DNA of 50,249 nt, taken from assembly GCF_001499675.1 (NCBI RefSeq), contig NZ_LN609302.1, positions 246,956-297,204 on the forward strand, given 5' to 3'. Below, one piece after another: positions 18,336 to 27,658 of the stretch (position 1 is the first letter of the stretch; every line of letters begins with the position of its first letter). Under the pieces are notes generated by a model. The model had not been told where the DNA came from. It made no database searches and worked only from the letters and a program-made list of their open reading frames with translations. The translations under genes and the position numbers were made by a program. This stretch comes from Acetobacter ghanensis. Lineage in GTDB: Bacteria; Pseudomonadota; Alphaproteobacteria; Acetobacterales; Acetobacteraceae.

Positions 18336-20642
18336 TCAGAAAGTTACGCCAACGTTGCCAATAAAGGTACGTCCTGCCGCAGGCACTGCACGGCCGGTAG
18401 AGAACGACGAGGCATAATTCAGGTGGTTGGTAATGTTATTGGCGTTAAACGACACGCGGTAATGCTTGTAGTCCCATGACAACATGCCATTGAAGTTGAA
18501 GTTGTAGGGCATACGTGCGGTATTGGTCGTATCGGGACCAGCCCAGTAACCGGAAGCATACTGAACACCACCCCCAATTTTGAGATCACCCCAGTTCGGG
18601 CGAAGCAGCGCGCGGGACAGGTTGTAAGAGCTCCAAACCGACATGGTGTTATGGGGCACCTGTGGTGCGGTCTTGCCGTTATCCCCTGTGGTGCTGTGCG
18701 TTACTTTGCCATCCATATAGGAGTAGGAAGCAAAGATCTGCCAGTCTTCCGTAATTTTTCCGGTTGCACTCAGTTCAACACCACGAATGCGGCGGCCGCT
18801 ACCGGAATCTGCAAAACCGGTTTCCATGTCGCCATTGGTGTCATAATAGCGCGAGTTGTTTTCGCTAATCTGGAAGAAGGACAGGGTTGTACCCAGCCGT
18901 TTGTGCAGGAAGTCGGCCTTTGTGCCGAATTCAAACAGGTCACTCCGCTGCGGGGAGAGGTTAACCCCCTTCTGCGCTACGTCACCCGCCTGCGGTTTGA
19001 TGGTCACCAGAGAGGACACATCAGTCCCGACAGGCTTATAGGACCGGGCGAACGTGAAGTAGAAAGACGCCATTTTGAACGGTGAATAGACAATGCTGCC
19101 AGAAGGGCTCCACCGGTCAGATTTCTGTTCCGCGCGGCCATTGGCCTGCGTGGAGCGGGCGTAATACGAGCTGGAGAAGGAATCCCACCGCCCGGTTCCA
19201 AACAGGGCAAGCTGCTTGGTTAGCTGGATCTTGTCCGCAATAAACAGGCCCAGATCCCGCGCATTGGCATTACCATAACCAGAGTCCGGGAAGGTCAGCG
19301 TTGTAGCACTAGACTGGTACTGCGGGTTGCGAATGGTCTGGTTATTTGTCCGGTCGGTATATTTTCCGGGCCAGCGGGAATCACTCGTGTAGTTAATATC
19401 GACCCCGGCCTTCAGGTCATGTTTGACAAAACCGGTGTTAAAGCGGGCACGCCCCATAAACACGTTCTGCACACCCCAGCCTTGCTGGCGGTACGCGGCG
19501 CCACCCCCTGCGCCATATGGCAGGGTCGGATTGCCACCACTAAGGAAGCTGGTCGCACAGGTTCCACTACAGGCCGCTGGCGTGGTGGCCGCATATTCAC
19601 GGTCATACAGGCTCAGGCGCGTATCATTGGTAATGGTCAGCCAGCTGTTGACTTCGGACTTTAGCCCTGAGGTCAGCGTATGGATGTTGGACTGGTCGCG
19701 GTCAAAGCTACGGGTATAGCTGGTGTTGCGCGGCAGGCCGTATTCGGTAATCGGGCGGTATATGCCGTTCACCTGCAACATGCTGACCCCGTAGTCTGGG
19801 TTGCTGTCACTCCCCAACCATTGCCATGTCAGGTGCCAGGACGTCTTGCTCCGCAGGCCAACACCAAAATCCACAGCCGCGCCATAGCGGTTGGCGCTGA
19901 CGTTATCACGGTCAACAATGTCCTGACGGTTGAACATGCCGTTCACCCGAATGGCCATGTCATCGTTGATCTGGTAGTTGATGTCCCCCGCCCCACGGAA
20001 GAGGGGGCCGCTACCAAAGGACTGGTCATAACTGAACTGGTTGCCAAGGTGCGCGTGCTTCTGGCTCTGGTTAATAACCCCGCCCACGTTACCGGCACCA
20101 AAATATTCACCCGATGGGCCTTTAATGACCTCAACACTCTCGGTGTTGAACATGTCACGCGTGTAGGTGCCAAAATCACGCAGACCATCCGTGTACATAT
20201 CGCCACGGGCCTGAAGGCCACGAATACGGAACTGGTCCCCGTTCAGCCCGCCCGCGCCTTCCCCCGTGGAAAGGGTAATGCCGGGCACGTTGCTGAGAGC
20301 CTGATCCAACGTAAAGGCACGCTGCTGTTTGATCAGCTCCTGCGGGATAACGTTGATGGTCTGCGGCGTGTCCCGCACGGAATCAGGCATTCTGGCAATA
20401 TTGAGAACCTGACTGTTGGTATTCCCAGACTGATAACCGTCCTGATCATCCTGCGTGCTGTGGCCACCCACACGCACGGCAGGCAGCTTGATGGCATGAT
20501 CTGACGAGGATGGTTCGGTTCCAGCTTGCAACTCCTGTGCCTCGGCCTCCCCTGCGGCAAGACCAAAACCCACCGAAACACCGATGGCCATGGCGGTTCG
20601 CAACGTCCTGGTCTGTGTTGGGGGCCGCTGTGAGTAACCCAT
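18336..20642 (-). CDS. TonB-dependent siderophore receptor (Fiu-like)
   Basis: Outer-membrane gated channel for ferric siderophores, powered by TonB-ExbBD. The 768-residue product has a signal peptide (cleavage near AEAQE), a plug domain with RDTPQTINVIPQELIKQQ, GEGAGGLNGDQFRIRGLQ and VEVIKGPSGEYFGAGNVGG, and a 22-strand barrel ending in the C-terminal aromatic signature FIGNVGVTF. There is no STN signalling domain, so surface signalling to a sigma factor is not expected. It looks closest to catecholate receptors of the Fiu type; the ligand is not readable. GGGGAG precedes ATG 20642. A Fur-like box lies 96 bases upstream and tonB genes diverge from it. Confidence 0.93.
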   Translation of the reverse strand: MGYSQRPPTQTRTLRTAMAIGVSVGFGLAAGEAEAQELQAGTEPSSSDHAIKLPAVRVGGHSTQDDQDGYQSGNTNSQVLNIARMPDSVRDTPQTINVIPQELIKQQRAFTLDQALSNVPGITLSTGEGAGGLNGDQFRIRGLQARGDMYTDGLRDFGTYTRDMFNTESVEVIKGPSGEYFGAGNVGGVINQSQKHAHLGNQFSYDQSFGSGPLFRGAGDINYQINDDMAIRVNGMFNRQDIVDRDNVSANRYGAAVDFGVGLRSKTSWHLTWQWLGSDSNPDYGVSMLQVNGIYRPITEYGLPRNTSYTRSFDRDQSNIHTLTSGLKSEVNSWLTITNDTRLSLYDREYAATTPAACSGTCATSFLSGGNPTLPYGAGGGAAYRQQGWGVQNVFMGRARFNTGFVKHDLKAGVDINYTSDSRWPGKYTDRTNNQTIRNPQYQSSATTLTFPDSGYGNANARDLGLFIADKIQLTKQLALFGTGRWDSFSSSYYARSTQANGRAEQKSDRWSPSGSIVYSPFKMASFYFTFARSYKPVGTDVSSLVTIKPQAGDVAQKGVNLSPQRSDLFEFGTKADFLHKRLGTTLSFFQISENNSRYYDTNGDMETGFADSGSGRRIRGVELSATGKITEDWQIFASYSYMDGKVTHSTTGDNGKTAPQVPHNTMSVWSSYNLSRALLRPNWGDLKIGGGVQYASGYWAGPDTTNTARMPYNFNFNGMLSWDYKHYRVSFNANNITNHLNYASSFSTGRAVPAAGRTFIGNVGVTF

Positions 20643-20737
20643 TCACTATACTCCCCGTTCAGCCCCTTGGGATAAGGCTGAACGCTGTCAAAACATGATT
20701 GAAACACACCGTCTCATAATTTTAGTCAGCCCTGATA

Positions 20738-20758
20738 TGCAAATGATTCTCAACATCA
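20738..20758 (-). promoter_or_regulatory. Fur-like box upstream of the siderophore receptor
   Basis: TGCAAATGATTCTCA followed by ACATCA matches most of the alphaproteobacterial Fur consensus (TGCAAATGATTCGCA arm). It sits 96 bases before the receptor start and would repress it when iron is plentiful. Matched by eye, not scored. Confidence 0.7.
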
Positions 20759-20910
20759 AGAATCGCCTTCCCGTGATGATTGTGTTAATTTTACCACAAC
20801 CCGCGCACGCAACTCGGAAGCAGTTTTTTCTGTTTCTGTTTGATTTATCATCGAATAATCAAAAAATGATGTTTATGGACCGGACGGTCTGACTCCTGTT
20901 TTTTTGATTT

Positions 20911-20930
20911 GATAAAGATTCTCACTTGCA
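20911..20930 (+). promoter_or_regulatory. Second Fur-like box, towards exbB
   Basis: On the reverse strand this reads TGCAAGTGAGAATCTTTATC, close to the Fur consensus. It lies about 185 bases before exbB. The 472-base region 20643-21114 between the receptor and exbB holds no gene and is AT-rich, consistent with two divergent iron-controlled promoters. Confidence 0.6.
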
Positions 20931-21114
20931 ATTAAATTTGTGTTTAGGCATTGCTCACCCACTGCACGGGTACGCGGTTCACACCGGCTCAACCCGCCGG
21001 ACAAAACCAAAGCCTCAGACACAGGTTGAGACATGCCCGAACGCCTTATCCTCCAGACAACGGCGTTTTCCCCTGTGGTGAAGAGTGAACTTTATTGTTG
21101 AACAGGTTTAAACC

Positions 21115-21854
21115 ATGCCTTCTGCCGCACTGCTTTCACAGAGTTTTTCCCCGTGGGATATGTTTCTTGGCGCAGGTGCCATTGTTCAGGGTGTTATGGT
21201 CATTCTGGCACTGGCCAGCCTGCTGAGCTGGACGGTGCTGATTGCCAAATCCGTGGAGTTCATTCGCTTAAAAAAAGCCTGAAACAGGCTGACAGTATTC
21301 TGGAAGACGCCGAAACTTTGGATGGGGCCGAGGCCTATACCCGCGACTGCCGCATTGCCCATACACTGGTTATGGCCGCAGAAGCAGAACGCACCCGCTC
21401 GCACGATATTCCTGATGACACGGAAGGGTTGAAGGAACGCATTGTCCTGCACCTTGAGCGGCTGGAAGCTGCCGAAGGCCGCCGCCTGATGCGTGGTACA
21501 GGGCTACTGGCCACCATTGGCGCCACCTCTCCCTTTGTGGGGCTGTTTGGCACGGTATGGGGGATTATGACGTCCTTTACCGGCATTGCCGCCACCAAGG
21601 CGACCAGTCTGGCCGTTGTGGCTCCCGGTATTGCAGAGGCTCTTCTGGCCACGGCACTGGGGCTGGTGGCCGCCATTCCTGCTGTTGTCATCTACAACCA
21701 TCTGGCCCGCCAATGTGCCGGGTGCCGCGCACAGGTGGCGGACCTTGCCTCCCTTGTCATGCGTCTGGTCTCGCGCGATCTGGGGCGGATGCAAAGCCTG
21801 ATGGCCAAGGGGCAGGTCGTACGGCTCGGCAACCGCTCCGTTGGCGCCGAGTAA
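21115..21854 (+). CDS. exbB: Biopolymer transport protein ExbB, frame changes in an A7 run
   Basis: Inner-membrane proton-channel subunit energising TonB. ATG 21115 reads the normal N-terminus MPSAALLSQSFSPWDMF and first helix IVQGVMVILALASLLSW, then FIRLKKA and a TGA at 21280-21282. The rest of ExbB continues in the -1 frame from SLKQADSIL to 21854, including GLLATIGATSPFVGLFGTVW and ALGLVAAIPAVVIYN. The change falls in A7 (21270-21276), context TTA AAA AAA GCC TGA. A missing A would restore a 246-residue protein; -1 ribosomal or transcriptional slippage on the A run is the alternative. It heads exbB-exbD-tonB. Confidence 0.85.
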
Positions 21855-21878
21855 ACAGGGCAAGGGAGTAAGGCAGCC

Positions 21879-22316
21879 ATGGCCATCCGCCTGCGTCATA
21901 CAGATGAAAACCCGCATGAGGCGCATGAGATCAACGTCACACCGTTTATTGACGTCATGCTGGTGCTGCTGGTCATTTTTATGGTCACCGCCCCGCTAAC
22001 AACCGTAAACGTACCAGTTGACCTGCCCTCCTCCACGGAAAAACCGGCCCCACGGCCAGATAACCCGGTTTTTCTAACCATAAAGGCAGACCAGACTCTG
22101 GCTTTGGGGGAAGATAGCGTCACCCAGAATGACCTGCCCAACGCCCTGAACGCGGCAGCAAAAGGGAATAAGGACGAACGCATTTTTCTGCGGGCCGACA
22201 AAAGCGTGGATTACGGTACCCTTATGAGCGTTATGGATAAGCTACGGGCTGCCGGATACCTCAAGGTTGCGCTGGTCAACCTGCAAGGGCAGGAAGAAAG
22301 CACGCAAGCACCATGA
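21879..22316 (+). CDS. exbD: Biopolymer transport protein ExbD
   Basis: Partner of ExbB in the proton-driven TonB motor. The 145-residue product has the N-terminal cytosolic stretch, the single helix VTPFIDVMLVLLVIFMVTAPL with the essential membrane Asp, and the periplasmic domain with DERIFLRADKSVDYGTLM typical of ExbD/TolR. It starts 24 bases after the exbB stop and overlaps tonB by four bases (ATGA at 22313-22316). Confidence 0.95.
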   Translation: MAIRLRHTDENPHEAHEINVTPFIDVMLVLLVIFMVTAPLTTVNVPVDLPSSTEKPAPRPDNPVFLTIKADQTLALGEDSVTQNDLPNALNAAAKGNKDERIFLRADKSVDYGTLMSVMDKLRAAGYLKVALVNLQGQEESTQAP

Positions 22317-23158
22317 GCGGGCATATATCTCCCCTCCCCCACTTTTCTTTCAGCCACTGGCAGGCGGACCTGCTGCGCCGGGAGCAGCGCCGCGAAAACT
22401 TGTTATGGGGTCTTTCACTTCTCGCAGTCAGTGCTGTTAGCGGTGGGGTGTTGTGCTGGGTTCTGCTACAACCGCCTGCGGCTATCCCTACGCAGGAAGC
22501 GCCTCCGGCGGCCATTGCCATGGATCTGGCTCCCACGCCTGTTTCCATCCCCTCTCCGCCAACGGATGCCCCGCCCGGACCACAGCAGACCCTCTCGCAA
22601 CCAGACCCAGCCCCCGAACTCCCGCCCGAGGTTTCCGCACCACCGGCTCCGGCACCCAACCCGCCAGTGCCCGTACCCGCGCCTGAAAAACTCCAGAAGA
22701 TTGTTAAAAAGCACAAACCTGTGCCGCATCTGCCCAAGCCTGCACCAGACCTGCAAAAAACAGCTGAGCAAACCACAGCGCCTCCGGCTTTTTCCGCCCC
22801 CTCTTCCACAACGCAGGCCGCTCCGCCGCCGGGTCTGGCCTCCTCCCAAACCGCGCATGAACCTGCAACATGGCAAGGGCTGCTGCTGGGGCGGCTGGAA
22901 AAATACAAGCGCTACCCGGCACAAGCTCAGGCTACGCAGCAACAAGGTACAGCTCAACTCACATTCACCATGAACCGCAAAGGCCACGTCCTGTCCGCCC
23001 GACTGGCCGCCAGCTCCGGCCATGCCCTGCTGGATGAGGAAACTCTGGCCCTTGTCCATCGTGCTGAACCCCTCCCAACGCCGCCTGACAGCGTGCCGGG
23101 AGAGCAGATTACCCTGACCGTGCCCGTCGAATTCGAGCTCAAACACAATAGTGACTGA
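22313..23158 (+). CDS. tonB: Energy transducer TonB
   Basis: Periplasm-spanning protein that passes ExbBD energy to outer-membrane receptors. The 281-residue product has an N-terminal cytosolic tail, one helix (LLWGLSLLAVSAVSGGVLCW), a long Pro-rich spacer (about residues 55-185, many PAP and KP repeats) and the C-terminal TonB domain with LLGRLEKYKRYPAQAQ, GTAQLTFTMNRKGHVLSARL and a final beta strand TLTVPVEFEL. It overlaps exbD by four bases and is the last gene of the operon; sodB follows 126 bases later. Confidence 0.94.
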   Translation: MSGHISPLPHFSFSHWQADLLRREQRRENLLWGLSLLAVSAVSGGVLCWVLLQPPAAIPTQEAPPAAIAMDLAPTPVSIPSPPTDAPPGPQQTLSQPDPAPELPPEVSAPPAPAPNPPVPVPAPEKLQKIVKKHKPVPHLPKPAPDLQKTAEQTTAPPAFSAPSSTTQAAPPPGLASSQTAHEPATWQGLLLGRLEKYKRYPAQAQATQQQGTAQLTFTMNRKGHVLSARLAASSGHALLDEETLALVHRAEPLPTPPDSVPGEQITLTVPVEFELKHNSD

Positions 23159-23284
23159 AACCCCGCATGAAAGCGGGAGTTACTAACCTGTAGCGTGCCT
23201 GCTCCCCAACCGGAGCAGGTGCAGGGTCGCGCCTCATTATGCGCGGCCTGTCCTATTGAAAAACGTCATATAAAGGAACCCGTC

Positions 23285-23893
23285 ATGGCTTTTGAACTGC
23301 CAGCCCTCCCATTTTCCTACAATGCCCTTGCTGGCAAAGGCATGTGCCAGGAAACTCTGGAACTGCACCACGACAAGCATCATCAGGCCTACGTGACGGC
23401 ACTTAACGGCTTTGTGGAAGCCAAACCGGAACTACAGGGCAAATCTCTTGAGGAAATTATTCTGGCCGTTAAGGGCAAGCCTGATCTGGCTCCGGTCTTT
23501 AACAATGCCGGGCAACACTGGAACCACATCCTGTTCTGGAACAATCTCTCCCCCACCGGCGGGGCTATTCCCACCGCGCTGGAAACCAAAATCAAACAGG
23601 ATCTTGGTAGTGTGGAAGCGTTTAAGGAAGCGTTTAAAAAAGCCGCCATTTCGCAATTCGGGTCCGGCTGGGCATGGCTCGTGCTTTCGCCCTCTGGCAA
23701 GCTGGCCGTAACCAAAACCGCCAATGGCTCCAACCCTCTGGCAGAAGGACACGGGCAGGTGCTTCTGGGGCTGGATGTGTGGGAACACGCCTATTATCTG
23801 GATTTCCGCAACCGTCGCCCGGACTACATTACAAACTACCTCGACAAGCTCGCCAATTACGAATTTGCCGAAGCCCAGCTTAAAGCGGCCTAA
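23285..23893 (+). CDS. sodB: Superoxide dismutase (Fe type)
   Basis: Cytosolic enzyme converting superoxide to peroxide and oxygen. The 202-residue product carries the metal ligands: the His in HHDKHHQAYV, the His in NHILFWNNL and the Asp and His in DVWEHAYYLDF. FGSGWAWLV is the family core. The Gln-containing stretch AGQHWNHILFW and AISQFGSGW favour the iron enzyme. The frame is open upstream, but ATG 23285 starts the family-typical MAFELPALPF and follows AAAGGAAC. Its position after the Fur-controlled tonB operon may be chance. Confidence 0.95.
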   Translation: MAFELPALPFSYNALAGKGMCQETLELHHDKHHQAYVTALNGFVEAKPELQGKSLEEIILAVKGKPDLAPVFNNAGQHWNHILFWNNLSPTGGAIPTALETKIKQDLGSVEAFKEAFKKAAISQFGSGWAWLVLSPSGKLAVTKTANGSNPLAEGHGQVLLGLDVWEHAYYLDFRNRRPDYITNYLDKLANYEFAEAQLKAA

Positions 23894-23899
23894 CGCCCC

Positions 23900-24967
23900 T
23901 TACCGGCGGCCCGCACGGGCCAGAGCCAGTTCCGCCTGCACTGTTTGCACCAGTCGGGCGGCTGGCATGGTGCGCACCAAAGGGGCACCCTGCCCTGCCC
24001 ACTGCGCCCCAAACCCAGCTTCATCACATGCTCTGGCGGCAGCGTTAAGGGCTTTCTCTGCGTCATACGCAATGGGGTAGGCTGGGGGTGTGGGCACATC
24101 CGCCCTGTCCGCCAATGCCGTAAAACGGTTTGCCAGCGCCCGTGCCGGCCTGCCGGAAATAAGCTTGGTCAACCGGGTATGGTATGCCGCAGGCCCCAGC
24201 AGGGCCCGCCGGTAGGCCTCATCCGCTGCGGATTCCGGGCATGGAATAAACGCCGTGCCCATCTGGGCTGCCACAGCCCCCAAATCCAGCATGGCCGCAA
24301 CACCCGCACCATCCATAATGCCACCGGCCGCCACAACAGGGCAGCGCCCCCAACGCACCAGAAGCCGCGTTAGCGCAACAACACCCAACCCATCATCCGG
24401 CGCATTCGGGTCAAACATTCCTCTATGTCCCCCGGCCTCTACCCCTTGGGCTATAACCGCATCCATTCCAGCCTTTTTTGCCGTGCGCGCTTCTGCCAGA
24501 CTGGTCACGCTTGCTAGCAGAATGGCCCCTATGCCGCGCAGCGCCGCCACGGTTTCTGCATCTGGCACCCCAAAATGAAAGCTGATGACAGGCGGGCGAA
24601 CCTCCAGCAGCATCCGCAGCATGTCCGGGTCATCAGCAAAGCTGGTGTAAGGAGCCTGCAGTGCGGTTGGCGCGGATGTACCAAACTGCGCAAACAGCGG
24701 TTGCAGCCATTCAAGCCATGCGGCCTCCCGCTGTGGGTCCCGCTCAGGCGCCCTGTACACGAACAGATTGACGTTAAAAGGCTGGGATGTACGAACCCGC
24801 AGCTCTGTTATCATCCCACGCGCAGCTTCCGCATCCACCGCACCGAGACCAAGAGCCCCCAGCGCACCCGCATTACACACAGCTGCGGCCAGAGCCGGGG
24901 TGGAAACGCCCGCCATAGGTGCCTGCAAGACAGGTACATGCAGCCCAAGCTGGTCAATAAAGGACAA
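23900..24967 (-). CDS. Nitronate monooxygenase-like FMN protein
   Basis: FMN-dependent TIM barrel of the 2-nitropropane dioxygenase/NMO family, which oxidises alkyl nitronates. Seen are the N-terminal VPVLQAPMAGVSTPALAAAV, ISFHFGVPDAE, DAVIAQGVEAGGHRG with the conserved His, and PVVAAGGIMDGAGVAAML plus GAVAAQMGTAF for phosphate binding. The start is taken as TTG 24967 because AAGGAG lies just upstream; the frame stays open to another TTG at 24994. Length is about 355 residues. It converges with sodB with a six-base gap. Confidence 0.88.
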   Translation of the reverse strand: MSFIDQLGLHVPVLQAPMAGVSTPALAAAVCNAGALGALGLGAVDAEAARGMITELRVRTSQPFNVNLFVYRAPERDPQREAAWLEWLQPLFAQFGTSAPTALQAPYTSFADDPDMLRMLLEVRPPVISFHFGVPDAETVAALRGIGAILLASVTSLAEARTAKKAGMDAVIAQGVEAGGHRGMFDPNAPDDGLGVVALTRLLVRWGRCPVVAAGGIMDGAGVAAMLDLGAVAAQMGTAFIPCPESAADEAYRRALLGPAAYHTRLTKLISGRPARALANRFTALADRADVPTPPAYPIAYDAEKALNAAARACDEAGFGAQWAGQGAPLVRTMPAARLVQTVQAELALARAGRR

Positions 24968-25323
24968 TACCTTCTCCTTCCAACACACCAGCAAAGGGTG
25001 AATAGCCTACGCGTGGGTCACATTACATGCTGCATTGTTTATTATGCAGGAGACTCTAACAAATCATAAGACAAATTCTGATAGACGCCAGTAAAACCCA
25101 AACCATTCCAACCAGAATAAAAGGTTAATTTTGTCTGATGATAATCGAATAAAATGGAACACAATGAATATATGTTTAAATTAAATGAATGTCTGGCAGA
25201 AATTTATAAATCCCCCCCTAAATGCGGGCTTGCATTATGAACATAGAGATTTTTCAGCATAAATATGCCATAGGGCATCCATAACAAAATGAAACAGGCA
25301 CATTAGCCACAAGAAGGAAAACC
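24968..25323. other. Intergenic region before the small secreted protein gene
   Basis: About 330 bases, strongly AT-rich from 25,060 onward, with no supported gene. It probably holds the promoters of the minus-strand monooxygenase gene and the plus-strand secreted protein. AAGAAGGAAAA at 25311-25321 is the ribosome site of the latter. Confidence 0.5.
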
Positions 25324-25695
25324 ATGATGCTGCGGAGTATAACCGTAAAAACCATTTTTCTTTTAAATATTGCACTCCTGCTCACGCATCCAGCACATGC
25401 TGAAACCAGTGTTATTGGTCTTGGCAACTTTTCCTGCGAAAAATATCTGAAGCTTCTGGATATTAACCCCCGGTCCGAAGAAAAGTTCATGGCCTGGGCA
25501 CAGGGCTATATCAGTGGTCTTAGTAATGATCTGGCGCAGGCCAACCCGAACGCCAACCCAAATGACTTCGTCAGCAACATGACTTACGGCTCAGAAAAAA
25601 TAAAACAGTTCTGTATCGAAAACCCAGAGTCCAAGTTCTCTGCGGCTGTTGATAGCGCGTTCCACGATATTGAGAAGCATCAGGGCGCTGAATAA
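25324..25695 (+). CDS. Small secreted protein with two cysteines (HdeA/Rap1a-like in outline)
   Basis: The 123-residue product has a clear signal peptide ending PAHAE near residue 27. The mature part of about 96 residues has two cysteines (FSCEKYLKLL near 38 and IKQFCIENP near 98), which would allow one disulfide, and FMAWAQGYISGLS between them. This outline of C...aromatic-G...FC recalls periplasmic HdeA/HdeB or Rap1a-like proteins, but the match is weak and I would not assign a function. ATG 25324 and ATG 25327 are both possible starts after AAGAAGGAAAA. A strong terminator follows. It is the last gene before the IS66 insertion. Confidence 0.7.
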   Translation: MMLRSITVKTIFLLNIALLLTHPAHAETSVIGLGNFSCEKYLKLLDINPRSEEKFMAWAQGYISGLSNDLAQANPNANPNDFVSNMTYGSEKIKQFCIENPESKFSAAVDSAFHDIEKHQGAE

Positions 25696-25722
25696 TATCA
25701 GCCTGCATTCTTTTAAGCGGGT

Positions 25723-25759
25723 AGCGCTGTGTAAGGACAATTGTCCGCACAGCGCTTTT
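25723..25759 (+). terminator. Terminator after the small secreted protein gene
   Basis: AGCGCTGTG (25723-25731) pairs with CACAGCGCT (25748-25756), followed by TTT; the loop itself contains the palindrome GGACAATTGTCC. It may act in both directions. Confidence 0.75.
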
Positions 25760-25949
25760 CAACCTGACTCACACCCTATGTACACCCCCGTGAATAACCC
25801 TGTGGATAATGTGTATAAACCACAGAGTCGCATCATCCACAAAGCGCTACAAACGGCAGAAAACCGCCATTATTCTGCTTGCATCTCTAAACCTTCGCAG
25901 CATTAGCATTTTTGATGCAAAATCTTGATGTCAACTGATATCAAACTCA

Positions 25950-25957
25950 GAAATGTC
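25950..25957. repeat. Target-site duplication, left copy (GAAATGTC)
   Basis: The eight bases GAAATGTC flank the IS66 element and recur exactly at 28461-28468. Eight-base duplications are characteristic of the IS66 family. Confidence 0.85.
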
Positions 25958-25984
25958 GTAACCGGCCGCTCTGGGCCGCCTTGA

Positions 25985-27595
25985 TTATGCGGCCTGTCTG
26001 TGCAGTGTATTCACGGGTTTCCAGTTCCATGGCAACAGTTCGTGGAGCCGGTTGATCTTGTGCTCGTTGATACGGGCCAGGACGTCGGCGAGGTAATCGT
26101 GCGGATTAAGCCGGGAGAGTTTTGCGCTTTCGATAAGCGTCATGGCATCAGCGATGTTGTCGCCCCCGGTGTCGGATCCGGCAAAGAGATAATTTTTTCG
26201 CCCCACGCATACGGGCCGTATGGCGCGTTCGGCAGGATTGTTGTCGATGGCGACACGACCATCTTCGAGGAACAGGGTAAAGGCCTTCCACCGGTTGAGC
26301 GCATAACGGATCGCTTTTGCCAGTTCCCCCTTTCCAGGGATACGGGCAAGCTGTGTTTCGCACCATGCGTGGAATGCTGTGACACGGGGGCGGCTTTGTT
26401 CCTGTCGGACAGCCAGACGATACGGGGCCGGGTGTCCGGTGATCTGGCGCTCGATATCGTAGAGCTCTCCGATCTGTTCAAGTGCTTCCCTTGCGATTGT
26501 CGAATCACTGCCCTTCCAGACATCATGGAAGGCCCGGCGGAGATGAGCCCAGCAGGCCGCTTCGCGCACGTGCACGGTTCCTGTTGCGTCTGGTTTATAC
26601 AGATCCCTGAACCCGGCGTAGGCGTCAGCCTGCAGAATGCCCCGGAACTGTGCCAGATGGGTCTGGGGATTGATCCCCTTGCGATCGGGAGAGAACCAGT
26701 AGGCCACGGCGGGCGGATCACTCCCTCCCCATGGGCGGGGATCGCGCAGATAGCTCCAGATCCGCCCTTCCTTCACGCCCCGGGGTTTGCCAGCCTGACG
26801 CAGACGGGGGTCAAGAACCTGGATGGGTGTATCATCAGCATGTAGCAGGTCTGCCTTTACGACATCCTGACGGATCAGATCTGTCAGAGGACGCAGAACG
26901 GCAACGGCCTGACCACACCAGTCGATCAGGGTTGAACGGGGAATGTCCACACCCTGACGGGCAAAGATCTCATTCTGACGATAAAGCGGAATGTGGTCAT
27001 CGAATTTCGAGACCAGGATATGGGCTAAAAGCCCGGTGCCAGCCATCCCCCGTGGGACAGGGCGCGACGGTGCTTCAGGCTGCACCAGTGTTTCGCAGTG
27101 ACGGCAGGATTTCTTCAGCCGTGCCGTTTCGACAACTTTCAGTTTTGCCGCAATAAAGTCCAGTATTTCGGTGACATCTTCGCCTACAAGACGCAGGGGA
27201 CCGCCACAGGCAGGACAGGCCTCACCTGGGTCGAGAACAATACGCTCCCGTGGTGTCGTGTCAGAAACCTTTGGTTTGCCACGCTGCCGTGGGGGAGAGA
27301 GTGCATCATCGCTGACATCATGCTCCCTGATATCAGGAGAAGGATCGGCTGCCGCGATGGCGATTTTTACATCTTCAAGGAGCAGTTCGAGTTGTTCAAT
27401 CTCACGGTCTATCTTTTCTGAACTGGCCCCGAATTTCTGTTTCTGAAGACGTGCGATCCGGATTTTGAGAGACTGGACAAGAGCTTCATACGCACGGGCT
27501 GACGCAGAAAGCCGAGCCACTTCGGTCTGCAGGGAAACAATCATTTCCCTCAGGGTATCCGGATCATCAGGCAGGACCGCAGGTGCAGACGTCAT
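25985..27595 (-). CDS. tnpC: IS66 family transposase TnpC (DDE)
   Basis: The 536-residue DDE transposase of the element. Seen are an N-terminal coiled coil (LREMIVSLQTEVARLSASA), a Cys zinc-binding segment CPACGGPL plus CRHCETL, the helix-turn-helix region, and the catalytic core with DLLHADDTPIQVL, ILQADAYAGFRDLY and the closing DNNPAERAIRPVCVGRKNYLF. The C-terminal DYLADVLARINEHK and LLPWNWKP are family hallmarks. No frameshift is visible, so the element may be active. Confidence 0.95.
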   Translation of the reverse strand: MTSAPAVLPDDPDTLREMIVSLQTEVARLSASARAYEALVQSLKIRIARLQKQKFGASSEKIDREIEQLELLLEDVKIAIAAADPSPDIREHDVSDDALSPPRQRGKPKVSDTTPRERIVLDPGEACPACGGPLRLVGEDVTEILDFIAAKLKVVETARLKKSCRHCETLVQPEAPSRPVPRGMAGTGLLAHILVSKFDDHIPLYRQNEIFARQGVDIPRSTLIDWCGQAVAVLRPLTDLIRQDVVKADLLHADDTPIQVLDPRLRQAGKPRGVKEGRIWSYLRDPRPWGGSDPPAVAYWFSPDRKGINPQTHLAQFRGILQADAYAGFRDLYKPDATGTVHVREAACWAHLRRAFHDVWKGSDSTIAREALEQIGELYDIERQITGHPAPYRLAVRQEQSRPRVTAFHAWCETQLARIPGKGELAKAIRYALNRWKAFTLFLEDGRVAIDNNPAERAIRPVCVGRKNYLFAGSDTGGDNIADAMTLIESAKLSRLNPHDYLADVLARINEHKINRLHELLPWNWKPVNTLHRQAA

Positions 27596-27658
27596 TATGA
27601 AAAAATAGCAGAAAACCTAAGAAAATTCAAAATGTTCTGCACTCTCACGCCATAAAAA

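Noticed and set aside
19680..20504. Long plus-strand frame within the siderophore receptor
   Set aside because: It lies wholly antisense to a receptor with clear plug and barrel motifs and has no recognisable domain.
25780..25930. Possible CRISPR or repeat array near the IS66 left end
   Set aside because: No regularly spaced direct repeats were found here or elsewhere in the window; only scattered short palindromes.
26000..26845. Plus-strand frame inside IS66
   Set aside because: Antisense to tnpC, which is complete.
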